A stretch of 20,601 bases of DNA, from the NCBI GenBank assembly GCA_023266245.1, contig JAHFRO010000019.1, positions 29,572 to 50,172 of the forward strand. Direction: 5' to 3'. The notes under the pieces are model-generated. The model made no database searches. It was not told where the DNA came from and was given only the letters and a program-made list of their open reading frames with translations. Shown in pieces: positions 14,440 through 20,601 of this stretch (within the stretch, counting starts at the first letter, position 1; each line of letters starts with the position of its first letter). The DNA is from Betaproteobacteria bacterium (GTDB taxonomy: Bacteria > Pseudomonadota > Gammaproteobacteria > Burkholderiales > SG8-41). The position numbers and the translations under genes are program-made.

Positions 14440-15500
14440 GTCGTGGAGGCGAGTTTGAGATCGTAAAGCATCAAATCGGTGATGCTCGCCGCCCATTCCG
14501 CGAACTCGGGCACCGCAAACAGCGGCTTGCCGATGGAACGATGCATGTCGGTGACCAGCATCACGCCCATCTCGCGCTGCGGGAAGCTCTTCGCGTACTT
14601 GAGGATGTTGCCGTAGACGAGGGTCGCGTGCGCCATGTCCCGCACCTGGACCGCGCGCCGCACCAGCGCCGCCGCGACCACATATTGCAGATCGATGCCG
14701 TGCGGCACCTGCGCGCTCTCGCCCCGCACGATGGCGTCGATGTCGGGCAGCTGGTCCATGTTGTCCACGAACGCCTTGAACTCGACGCCGGCCGCCGGCC
14801 CCACGCACGCCTGCAGCGCGTCGAGCAGAAGTTCCGGCGCGTCCGCGAACTTGGCGAGCGCCCGATGCGCGTATTCCCACGAGCGCGGGCTGGGAAACGC
14901 GACCGGATTCTGCGCCGGATTGAAATCGAACAGCAGGTCGGGGCGGAAGCGCAGAAACGCGATCACCCGCGGGTCCATCCCTGCGGCGTGCGCCCACGCC
15001 ACCCAGTCGTCGAGGTTGGGCTCGATTTCGTAGTGCGTGAAACGGTTGGCGAGCGGGGTGGGCATGACATAGGCCACGCCGCGGTCGCCGTAACGGTTGC
15101 CCGCCGCGAAGATCGCCCAGCCCGCCGGCGCGCGGTACTCGCCCAGCCGGCGGTCGAGGATGAGCTGATAGGCCGCCGCGGTGACGGTGGGCGGGGCCGA
15201 CGTGATCTCGTCCAGGAACAGGATGCCGCGCGCGCCGTGGCGCTTCTCGTCCGGCAGCAGCGCCGGTACCGACCACTCGACCAGGTCGCCCTTGCGGAAC
15301 GGCACGCCGCGCAGGTCCGTCGGTTCCATCTGGGAAAGCCGGATGTCAATCAGCGGCACGCTGTGGCATTGCGCGATCTGCGCGATGATCTGCGATTTGC
15401 CCACGCCCGGCGGCCCCCACAGCATCACGGGCGTATGAGCGAGCGCTTCGGTGCTCGTGAATTCGCGGTCGAGGATCCGCAGGACGTGCGACGGACGCAT
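14436..15500 (-). CDS. MoxR-family AAA+ ATPase
   Basis: A 354-residue AAA+ ATPase of the MoxR clade, which are chaperone-like ATPases usually paired with VWA proteins for assembly or activation of target complexes. It has Walker A GPPGVGKS (29-36), Walker B ILFLDEI (93-99), sensor 1 AAGN (132-135), an arginine-finger candidate in ANRFTHYEIEP (151-161) and sensor 2 around SPRSWE (204-209). The helical C-terminus follows and ends TDLMLYDLKLASTT. The ATG at 15498-15500 is chosen because GGAAAA lies about seven bases upstream. A further 55 codons are open upstream but overlap the divergent Nudix gene and look non-coding. It forms a two-gene unit with the HExxH/VWA gene (GTGA overlap). Confidence 0.92.
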   Translation of the reverse strand: MRPSHVLRILDREFTSTEALAHTPVMLWGPPGVGKSQIIAQIAQCHSVPLIDIRLSQMEPTDLRGVPFRKGDLVEWSVPALLPDEKRHGARGILFLDEITSAPPTVTAAAYQLILDRRLGEYRAPAGWAIFAAGNRYGDRGVAYVMPTPLANRFTHYEIEPNLDDWVAWAHAAGMDPRVIAFLRFRPDLLFDFNPAQNPVAFPSPRSWEYAHRALAKFADAPELLLDALQACVGPAAGVEFKAFVDNMDQLPDIDAIVRGESAQVPHGIDLQYVVAAALVRRAVQVRDMAHATLVYGNILKYAKSFPQREMGVMLVTDMHRSIGKPLFAVPEFAEWAASITDLMLYDLKLASTT

Positions 15501-15570
15501 GAGCATTTTCCGGCTATCGCGACCCTTGGATGTTACCGTATAGTTATGCTGCGACGAAACCCGCACCGCC

Positions 15571-16113
15571 ATGAAATTCTGCAGCAACTGCGGCGCCCCG
15601 GTGACGCTGCGCGTGCCGCCGGGCGACACCCTGCCGCGCCACGTCTGCGATGCCTGCCACGCCATCCACTACCAGAACCCGCGCATGGTGGTGGGCTGCA
15701 TTGCCGAGTGGGAGGACAAGATCCTGCTGTGCCGGCGCGGCATCGAGCCGCGCCACGGCCTGTGGACGGTGCCGGCGGGGTACATGGAAAACGGCGAGAC
15801 CACCTTCGAGGGCGCGATGCGCGAGACGCTGGAGGAAGCCAACGCGCGCGTCGAGATCGGCCCGCTCTACGCCCTCTACAACATCCCCCACATCAGCCAG
15901 GTCTACATCCTGTTTCGCGCGAAGCTGCTCGACGAGAACATCAAGGCTGGAGCCGAGACGCTCGAGGTGAGACTGTTCTGTGAGCACGAAATCCCCTGGG
16001 ACCAGCTCGCCTTCGCCACCATCCGTAACACGCTCACCCACTATTACAACGATCGCAGGCAGGAGGAGTATAAGTTCCACATAGGGACCATCGAGCCGAC
16101 AAAGAAAGGGTAA
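15571..16113 (+). CDS. Zinc-ribbon Nudix hydrolase
   Basis: A 180-residue Nudix hydrolase, expected to cleave a nucleoside-diphosphate-linked compound using Mg. The N-terminus is a small zinc ribbon with C4-x2-C7 and C26-x2-C29. The Nudix fold follows, with the box GYMENGE (70-76) and RETLEEAN (84-91), which supplies the metal-binding Glu residues E88 and E89. The last Gly of the classical box is replaced by Asn, as in many ribbon-type Nudix proteins. NADH pyrophosphatases have a longer N-terminal domain and a SQPWPFPxS motif; neither is present here, so it is not NudC, and the substrate is unknown. The start ATG at 15571 keeps the zinc ribbon, although no good ribosome-binding site is visible. 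It is divergent from the MoxR gene (70 bp) and 42 bp upstream of gcdH. Confidence 0.9.
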   Translation: MKFCSNCGAPVTLRVPPGDTLPRHVCDACHAIHYQNPRMVVGCIAEWEDKILLCRRGIEPRHGLWTVPAGYMENGETTFEGAMRETLEEANARVEIGPLYALYNIPHISQVYILFRAKLLDENIKAGAETLEVRLFCEHEIPWDQLAFATIRNTLTHYYNDRRQEEYKFHIGTIEPTKKG

Positions 16114-16133
16114 GGTGAAGTGTGCAAGAATAG

Positions 16134-16155
16134 GCGGCTCCAGTAGGAGAGCCGC
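16134..16155 (+). promoter_or_regulatory. Hairpin enclosing the gcdH ribosome-binding site
   Basis: GCGGCTC (16134-16140) and GAGCCGC (16149-16155) form a perfect 7-bp stem with an 8-base loop, directly abutting the gcdH ATG at 16156. The Shine-Dalgarno AGGAG (16145-16149) lies almost wholly in the loop. The structure could limit ribosome access or be a target for a regulatory RNA or protein. It is seen in the sequence; its function is inferred. Confidence 0.55.
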
Positions 16156-17349
16156 ATGACCGCACCGATTCCCACCACCAAGCCGGCGTTCCAGTGGGAC
16201 GATCCGCTGCTGCTCGAGGATCAGCTCGCGGACGAAGAACGCATGGTGCGCGATGCGGCGCGCGCTTATTGCCAGGAAAAGCTGATGCCGCGCGTGCTGG
16301 AGGCGAACCGGCACGAAATATTCCACCGCGAGATCATGAACGAGATGGGCGCGCTCGGCTTTCTCGGTTCCACGCTGAAGGGGTACGGCTGCGCGGGTGT
16401 GAACAACGTTTGTTACGGCCTGATTGCGCGCGAAGTGGAGCGCGTGGACAGCGGCTACCGCTCGGTGCTCTCGGTGCAATCGAGCCTCGTCATGCATCCG
16501 ATCCACCAATTCGGGACCGAGGCCCAGCGGCAGAGGTATCTCCCGAAGCTCGCCACCGGCGAATGGATCGGTTGCTTCGGCCTGACCGAGCCCAACCATG
16601 GCTCCGATCCCGGCGGCATGGTGACACGCGCGAAGAAGGTGCACGGCGGTTACCTGCTGCACGGGAACAAGATGTGGATCACCAATGCCCCGCTCGCGGA
16701 TGTGTTCGTGATCTGGGCCAAGGATGACGAGGACGTCATCCGCGGCTTCATCCTCGAGAAGGGCATGAAGGGGCTCTCCGCTCCCAAGATCGAAGGCAAG
16801 TTCAGCCTGCGCGCGTCCGCCACCGGCGAGGTGGTCATGGACCAGGTATTCGTGCCCGAGCAGAATCTGCTCGCGGGCGCAGCGGGGCTCAAAGGTCCGT
16901 TCAGCTGTCTCCACAAGGCGCGCTACGGCGTCGCCTGGGGCGCGCTCGGCGCGGCTGAATTCTGCTGGCATGCCGCGCGCAGCTACGTGATGGAGCGCAA
17001 GCAGTTCGGCCGGCCGCTCGCGGCAAACCAATTGATCCAGTTAAAGCTTGCCAACATGCAGACCGAGATCGCGCTCGGGCTGCAGTCGGTGCTGCGGCTG
17101 GGGCGCCTCATGGACGAGGGGCGCGAGACCCTGGAGATGGTCTCCATGCTCAAGCGCAACGCCTGCGGCAAGGCGCTTGACATCGCGCGCATGAGCCGCG
17201 ACATGCACGGCGGCAACGGCATCGCTGACGAATTCCACGTGATCCGCCATGTGATGAACCTCGAAGCCGTCAACACCTACGAAGGCACGCACGACATCCA
17301 CGCCCTGATCCTGGGCCGCGCGCAGACCGGCATTGCCGCCTTCAACTGA
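16156..17349 (+). CDS. gcdH: Glutaryl-CoA dehydrogenase
   Basis: GcdH is an FAD-dependent acyl-CoA dehydrogenase that oxidises and decarboxylates glutaryl-CoA to crotonyl-CoA, in lysine, tryptophan and benzoyl-CoA breakdown. The 397-residue protein has the family's full length and tell-tale segments: FQWDDPLLLEDQL near the start, ERVDSGYRSVLSVQSS (95-110) with R102 expected to hold the glutarate carboxylate, GCFGLTEPNHGSDPG (139-153), KMWITN, ERKQFGRPLAANQLIQ, and NTYEGTHDIHALILGRAQTG near the C-terminus with the catalytic base E376. AGGAG precedes the ATG, inside a small hairpin. In many Betaproteobacteria gcdH neighbours a CoA transferase and a LysR regulator; neither is here, the neighbour being a Nudix hydrolase. 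It converges on the MmgE/PrpD gene. Confidence 0.95.
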   Translation: MTAPIPTTKPAFQWDDPLLLEDQLADEERMVRDAARAYCQEKLMPRVLEANRHEIFHREIMNEMGALGFLGSTLKGYGCAGVNNVCYGLIAREVERVDSGYRSVLSVQSSLVMHPIHQFGTEAQRQRYLPKLATGEWIGCFGLTEPNHGSDPGGMVTRAKKVHGGYLLHGNKMWITNAPLADVFVIWAKDDEDVIRGFILEKGMKGLSAPKIEGKFSLRASATGEVVMDQVFVPEQNLLAGAAGLKGPFSCLHKARYGVAWGALGAAEFCWHAARSYVMERKQFGRPLAANQLIQLKLANMQTEIALGLQSVLRLGRLMDEGRETLEMVSMLKRNACGKALDIARMSRDMHGGNGIADEFHVIRHVMNLEAVNTYEGTHDIHALILGRAQTGIAAFN

Positions 17350-17459
17350 TCCCGCCGGGAGCGCCGTGCGCTGCGAAAAAAAAGCAGGCCGCGACTGCCG
17401 TACTCCCTGATCGGGCATTCTACGGGCGGGCAGATCGCCAAGCGGCTGGCCGCATTCAC

Positions 17460-17490
17460 GGCGCACGGCGCGAAACAGAGCGCCGTCGCC
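17460..17490. terminator. GC-rich hairpin between convergent gcdH and PrpD genes
   Basis: ACGGCGC (17465-17471) pairs perfectly with 17480-17486. The stem extends by GGCG (17460-17463) with CGCC (17487-17490) around a bulge. It sits between two convergent stops and could halt transcription, but there is no T tract on either side, so this is a weak call. Confidence 0.35.
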
Positions 17491-17496
17491 AGTGGA

Positions 17497-18870
17497 TCAC
17501 AGAGCCATGGTCTGCGCGACGTCACGCATGTCCGGCACCGCCTCGAGCCTCATGCACAGCTCCCGCAGCCCGCGCGCCCGCCGCTCCCCCCACACCGGCG
17601 TGGCGAGCTGGTAGTACTTGCGCTCGATCTCCGCGGGCGCGTGCGGGTTGCCGATCTCGCCCTTGGGCACGTCGCAGCTGCCCTCGTAGGAGCTGCCGTC
17701 CTTGAGAACGATCCTGAGCCGGCAGGGCTTTCTTGCGGGAAAGCCCTCGTTGAACTCGGGAACTTCGATCATGTCCACGCGCGCGGCGAGGTCGAGCACC
17801 ACCGGGTTCGCGAGCGCCGCCTCCCCGAACACGTCGAGGTCGGCGCGCCCGTGGTGCAGGATGGTCGCGAGCGAGAACGGCGTCGAGAAGCGCGTGCCGA
17901 ACATGCTCTTCGGCCTTTTTTCGCCGCAGAACACGAGCATGTGGTACCCGCGCACCTCCACGCGCTCTACCGAACCCGGCGCGAGCTTTTTCCCCGGCGC
18001 CTTCGCCAGCGCATCGAGCAGGGCATCGATCGCGCCGTGCACGTAGCGCGCGCTGGGGTAGAGCTTGATGTAGTTTTCGAGGATCAGCCAGCGGGAGCCC
18101 AGACCGGCGACAGCGCGTTCCGGACTGAAGTCGTCGGCGAGGATCTTGCCGAAAGTGACGCTCGGCGCATCAAACGGCCCGGTGAATCCGGACTGCACGA
18201 GGCGCACCGCTATCTGGCCGGTGAAGGCCGCGTGCGCCGGGTAGTAGTTGCGGATCGTGGCGCCGTCAAGCATGGTCTGGCGGTTGCCGCCGAGCGGGGT
18301 CGAGGCCGCGATGTTGATCGCTTGGCGCATCTCCGCGGGCGAAAGCCCGCTCAGCCGGCCGGCGCCCACGGTGGCGCCGATCACGCCGAATGTGCCGTGG
18401 GTCTGCACGACCACCCGCATCCGGTAGGCGCCGCCCACGCGCCCGCACACTTCGTAGCCCAGCACGATCGCCGAGAGCAGGTCCTTCCCGGAGAGGCCGT
18501 TCTCCTGCGCGCAGGCGAGCGCGGCGGGAATCACGTGGATACCGGGGTGGCCGTTGGTATGGAAATGCCCCTCGTCGAGCTCGAGCCAGACGCCGGCTGC
18601 GGCATTGAGCAGCGCCGCATCGAGCGCATTGGCGCGTTGCCCCGTGCCGATCACCCAGGCCTGGCCGGGCGCCACCTTTGGCAAGTGCCGGGCGGCAAAC
18701 GCCTGCATCTCCTTCTCCTGCATGCCGGCAGCGATCACCGCCAGCGTGTCGGAGAGGATCAACTTGCAGTGCTCGATGACGTTTTCGGGAATGTCCTCGA
18801 AGCGGGTCTCGCACGCGAAGCGCGCCAGCGCATCCAGATAATCGGTCGTGACCGGGCCTTCCGTTATCAT
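17497..18870 (-). CDS. MmgE/PrpD family protein
   Basis: A 457-residue member of the family that includes 2-methylcitrate dehydratase PrpD, cis-aconitate decarboxylase and iminodisuccinate epimerase. Members eliminate or epimerise small polycarboxylates. The helical domain is at about 8-265 and 390-450, with the small lid domain at about 275-385. Recognisable segments are ELDEGHFHTNGHPGIHVIPA (97-116), GYEVCGRVG (138-146), THGTFGVIGATVGAGRLSGL (157-176) and KLYPSARYVHGAIDALL. It lacks the prp operon neighbours (prpB, prpC, acnM), so PrpD proper is unlikely. It follows the Bug receptor gene by 94 bp on the same strand, hinting that it acts on an imported carboxylate. Start ATG at 18868-18870 with a weak AAGG upstream. 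Confidence 0.9.
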   Translation of the reverse strand: MITEGPVTTDYLDALARFACETRFEDIPENVIEHCKLILSDTLAVIAAGMQEKEMQAFAARHLPKVAPGQAWVIGTGQRANALDAALLNAAAGVWLELDEGHFHTNGHPGIHVIPAALACAQENGLSGKDLLSAIVLGYEVCGRVGGAYRMRVVVQTHGTFGVIGATVGAGRLSGLSPAEMRQAINIAASTPLGGNRQTMLDGATIRNYYPAHAAFTGQIAVRLVQSGFTGPFDAPSVTFGKILADDFSPERAVAGLGSRWLILENYIKLYPSARYVHGAIDALLDALAKAPGKKLAPGSVERVEVRGYHMLVFCGEKRPKSMFGTRFSTPFSLATILHHGRADLDVFGEAALANPVVLDLAARVDMIEVPEFNEGFPARKPCRLRIVLKDGSSYEGSCDVPKGEIGNPHAPAEIERKYYQLATPVWGERRARGLRELCMRLEAVPDMRDVAQTMAL

Positions 18871-18964
18871 GACGACCGCAACCTTACCGGCCTGTCGTGA
18901 TCAGCACCGGAAGTTCCGGCGAGCGCCCGCCGCGATCGGGCCGGGACGCGCACGAGGCCGGGGT

Positions 18965-19948
18965 TCACTGGCTGAACTCAAGCCCCGCTTGCCTCACCAC
19001 CTTCGACCATTTCTGCGCTTCAGACTTGATGAAGGCCGCGAACTGCTCCGGCGTGCTCTCTACCGGCTCCGCGCCCTGCCGCGAGAGCGCCTCCCTTACG
19101 TCGGGCGACAGGAGGTGCCGCGTCACCTCGCCCTGCAGGCGATTCACGAGATCCCTAGGCACCCCGGCCGGCGCAAGGAGGCCGGTCCAACCGGTGATGA
19201 CCACGCTCGGATACCCTGCCTCGAGCATCGTCGGCAGGTCCGGAAAGGCCGTGGCGCGCTTCTCGCCGCAGGTGGCGATCAAGCGCAGTCTTCCCGCCGC
19301 CACGTACTGCGCCGCGCCGAGCATCGGCGTGAACATGAGGGCGACCTGTCCGCTGAGCAGTTCCGTGACCGCGGGCGTCTGCCCCTTGTATGGGACATGC
19401 ACCATCTTGATCCGGGTTTCCGCGGCGAACAGCTCGCCCGCCAGATGGGTCTGGTTGCCGACCCCGAACGAGCCGAAGTTGAGCTGGCCGGGACGCGCCC
19501 TGCCGAGTGCGACGAGTTCCTTGACCGACCTAGCGGGCAGAGAGGGATTGACCACCAGTCCGAAAGTGTTGGTCGCGGTCTGGGTAATCGCCACGAAGTC
19601 GCGAAACGTGTCGTACGGCAGTTTCTTGTAGACGTACGGGTTCATCGTCAGCGCGCTCGGCACCGCGAGGACCAGGTTGTAGCCGTCGGGCTTCGACCTG
19701 GCGGCGGCCTCCATCCCGATGATCCCGTTCGCGCCGGGGCGGTTGTCCACGATCACCTGCTGGCCCCAGGACTCGGTGAGCCTCTGCCCGATGACGCGGG
19801 CCATGATGTCGGGCCCGGAACCCGGCGCCTGCGCCACGATGATGCGGATCGGACGGGTCGGATAGTCGGTACGGGTCTGCGCCGTTGCGTCGGAGCTGAC
19901 ACAAAACGCCGCCAGGCTCAACCACGCGATGAATAAGATCGGCCTCAT
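18965..19948 (-). CDS. Bug/TctC-family periplasmic substrate-binding protein
   Basis: A 327-residue periplasmic receptor of the tripartite tricarboxylate transporter type (Bug family, very numerous in Burkholderiales). It has a signal peptide (about 1-24, ending DATAQ). The N-lobe motif is PTRPIRIIVAQAPGSGPDI (30-48), followed by VIVDNRPGANGIIG (65-78) and KPDGYNLVLA (86-95). The C-lobe holds HVPYKGQTPAVTELLSGQVA and TGWTGLLAPAGVPRDLV. Ligands of the family include citrate, tricarballylate, nicotinate, amino acids and aromatic acids; the ligand here is unknown. No tctA or tctB membrane gene is in view, so it is an orphan receptor, as is common for Bug proteins. The ATG at 19946-19948 follows a strong GAGGAGGG. 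It probably forms an operon with the MmgE/PrpD gene downstream. Confidence 0.93.
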   Translation of the reverse strand: MRPILFIAWLSLAAFCVSSDATAQTRTDYPTRPIRIIVAQAPGSGPDIMARVIGQRLTESWGQQVIVDNRPGANGIIGMEAAARSKPDGYNLVLAVPSALTMNPYVYKKLPYDTFRDFVAITQTATNTFGLVVNPSLPARSVKELVALGRARPGQLNFGSFGVGNQTHLAGELFAAETRIKMVHVPYKGQTPAVTELLSGQVALMFTPMLGAAQYVAAGRLRLIATCGEKRATAFPDLPTMLEAGYPSVVITGWTGLLAPAGVPRDLVNRLQGEVTRHLLSPDVREALSRQGAEPVESTPEQFAAFIKSEAQKWSKVVRQAGLEFSQ

Positions 19949-20474
19949 TCGCTCACCCTCCTCAGCCGGGCTTCAAGGGCGTTGTCGAAAAGTCTCCGGC
20001 GACAATCGCCTGCGCTGGAATTATCATTCTGAACGATGACCGCGAAACGCGCCACCACAAGTCGCCGCGCCCTGATCCCGCGCGGCGACTTGCTTGAGCG
20101 GCACGCGCGAACCGGCGCAGAACATGACGACTGGAAGCGCACTGCATTACGAGGACTGGGTCGGGAATAAGGAAACCCGACTTCGAGCGGTTTTCCGTCA
20201 ATGGCAATCCGGCTGCCGGCGGCTCGCAGGCGGAGTTGTGGATCGCCAACGCCGCCGGGAACTATGCGATGGCGGGTAGTGCCTGTTCTTGAACGGGTTG
20301 TGCGCCGCAGAAACGATTCCGTTAACCCCGCCAGCCGTGTCAGAATATTGTAAGAAAGCCTTTTCAATTCTGCCACTTAGGCGTAAGATTTGCGAAACTT
20401 ATCCGGTGGCGGGGCCGGTCATCGCGTAAGTCGCTGAGCCGTTAAGGCAAAACAGAACAGCCCCAGGAGCAGAT
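19949..20474. other. Divergent intergenic region, possible coding remnant
   Basis: About 526 bp between the Bug gene (minus) and the gltD-like gene (plus). Open frames of 60-143 residues are present but none looks like a known protein. A stretch at about 20160-20287 on the plus strand, in the frame ending at the TGA near 20287, has ordered codon use and a sensible composition (ERFSVNG, SQAELWIANAAGNYAMAGS). It has no start and may be a decayed gene or chance. The AT-richer part at 20330-20400 probably holds the promoter of the downstream gene, but no convincing -35/-10 pair was found. Confidence 0.4.
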
Positions 20475-20601
20475 TTGAAGCCCACCGACATCGGTGTTCC
20501 CGACTACTTTCACAAGGTCGTAGACTGTCAGTGGGCGTGTCCCGCCCACACACCCGTCCCCGAGTACATCCGGTTGATCGCGGCAGGTCGCTACAGCGAC
20601 G
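20475..20601 (+). CDS. gltD-like FAD/Fe-S oxidoreductase, N-terminus only
   Basis: The reading frame from TTG at 20475 stays open to the window end (42 codons). It encodes KPTDIGVPDYFHKVVDCQWA followed by CPAHTPVPEYIRLIAAGRYS. The CxxxCPAHTPVPEYI pattern is the start of the Fe-S-binding N-terminal domain (Fer4_20 type) found in glutamate synthase small subunits, dihydropyrimidine dehydrogenase N-terminal region and related NAD(P)H-dependent FAD oxidoreductases. TTG is the only plausible start: in-frame stop TAA lies at 20427-20429 with no ATG or GTG between, and AGGAG (20465-20469) is five bases upstream. Which family member it is cannot be told from the fragment. The gene is divergent from the Bug gene. 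Confidence 0.8.
   Translation, partial: MKPTDIGVPDYFHKVVDCQWACPAHTPVPEYIRLIAAGRYSD

Noticed and set aside
12946..14466. 506-codon plus-strand open frame across the SulP end and the VWA gene
   Set aside because: It overlaps two well-supported genes on both strands and has an Arg/Pro-rich shadow composition.
14440..15276. In-frame upstream extension of the HExxH/VWA gene
   Set aside because: It lies antiphase within the MoxR gene on the same strand, whose Walker motifs are intact; the GTG at 14439 gives the expected family N-terminus and coupling.
13297..15500. MoxR/VWA pair as part of a phage-defence island
   Set aside because: No nuclease, helicase, integrase or other defence gene is nearby and the neighbours are housekeeping genes; a defence role is not supported.
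14541..15983. 480-codon plus-strand open frame opposite the MoxR gene
   Set aside because: Antisense to intact Walker motifs and running out of frame through the Nudix gene; no domain seen.
15544..17031. 495-codon minus-strand open frame opposite the Nudix and gcdH genes
   Set aside because: Antisense to strongly conserved gcdH and Nudix motifs; composition is typical of shadow frames.
17641..18900. 419-codon plus-strand open frame opposite the MmgE/PrpD gene
   Set aside because: Shadow of a recognised family member on the opposite strand.
18848..19936. 362-codon plus-strand open frame opposite the Bug receptor gene
   Set aside because: Shadow; the minus strand has a signal peptide, SD and full Bug motifs.

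Overview
The window is GC-rich and reads as a chromosomal segment of a betaproteobacterium (Burkholderiales, Rhodocyclales or Nitrosomonadales type). This rests on the ftsK-lolA neighbourhood, the nadE-glnB pair, a DUF482/FemAB-like protein, a Bug/TctC orphan receptor and GcdH of betaproteobacterial sequence type. No rRNA, tRNA, transposase, phage gene, CRISPR array or toxin-antitoxin pair was seen. The species assignment is inference.

Layout, left to right. (1) 1-334 holds no convincing gene but carries a perfect 13-bp inverted repeat. (2) 335-3801 is a minus-strand operon, ftsK then a DUF4124/BamE-like periplasmic protein then lolA, for chromosome translocation and outer-membrane lipoprotein transport. 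(3) 4016-5667, minus strand, holds a secreted FecR-domain protein with its own extended -10 and a strong terminator, behind a Crp-family regulator. (4) 5855-7449, plus strand: trxB and a SmrB-like nuclease. (5) 7511-9586, minus strand: glutamine-dependent NAD synthetase then PII, a nitrogen-signalling and NAD pair. (6) 9697-13271, plus strand: a FemAB-like protein and a SulP-STAS-cyclic-nucleotide-domain transporter. (7) 13297-15500, minus strand: a translationally coupled MoxR AAA+ ATPase and an HExxH/VWA protein. (8) 15571-17349, plus strand: a zinc-ribbon Nudix hydrolase and glutaryl-CoA dehydrogenase. (9) 17497-19948, minus strand: a Bug/TctC periplasmic receptor and an MmgE/PrpD protein. 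(10) 20475-end: the start of a gltD-like FAD oxidoreductase that runs off the window.

Most of this is ordinary housekeeping and metabolism. The items most worth a second look are: NadE, which carries an in-frame 28-residue tandem duplication that doubles its nitrilase nucleophile motif (C144 and C172); the coupled MoxR and HExxH+VWA pair of unknown biochemical role; the DUF4124/BamE-like protein coupled to lolA; the SulP-STAS-CNB fusion; a hairpin enclosing the gcdH Shine-Dalgarno; and a heptanucleotide repeat between the convergent smr and glnB genes. I did not find a clearly novel multi-gene system such as a defence island or secretion cluster.
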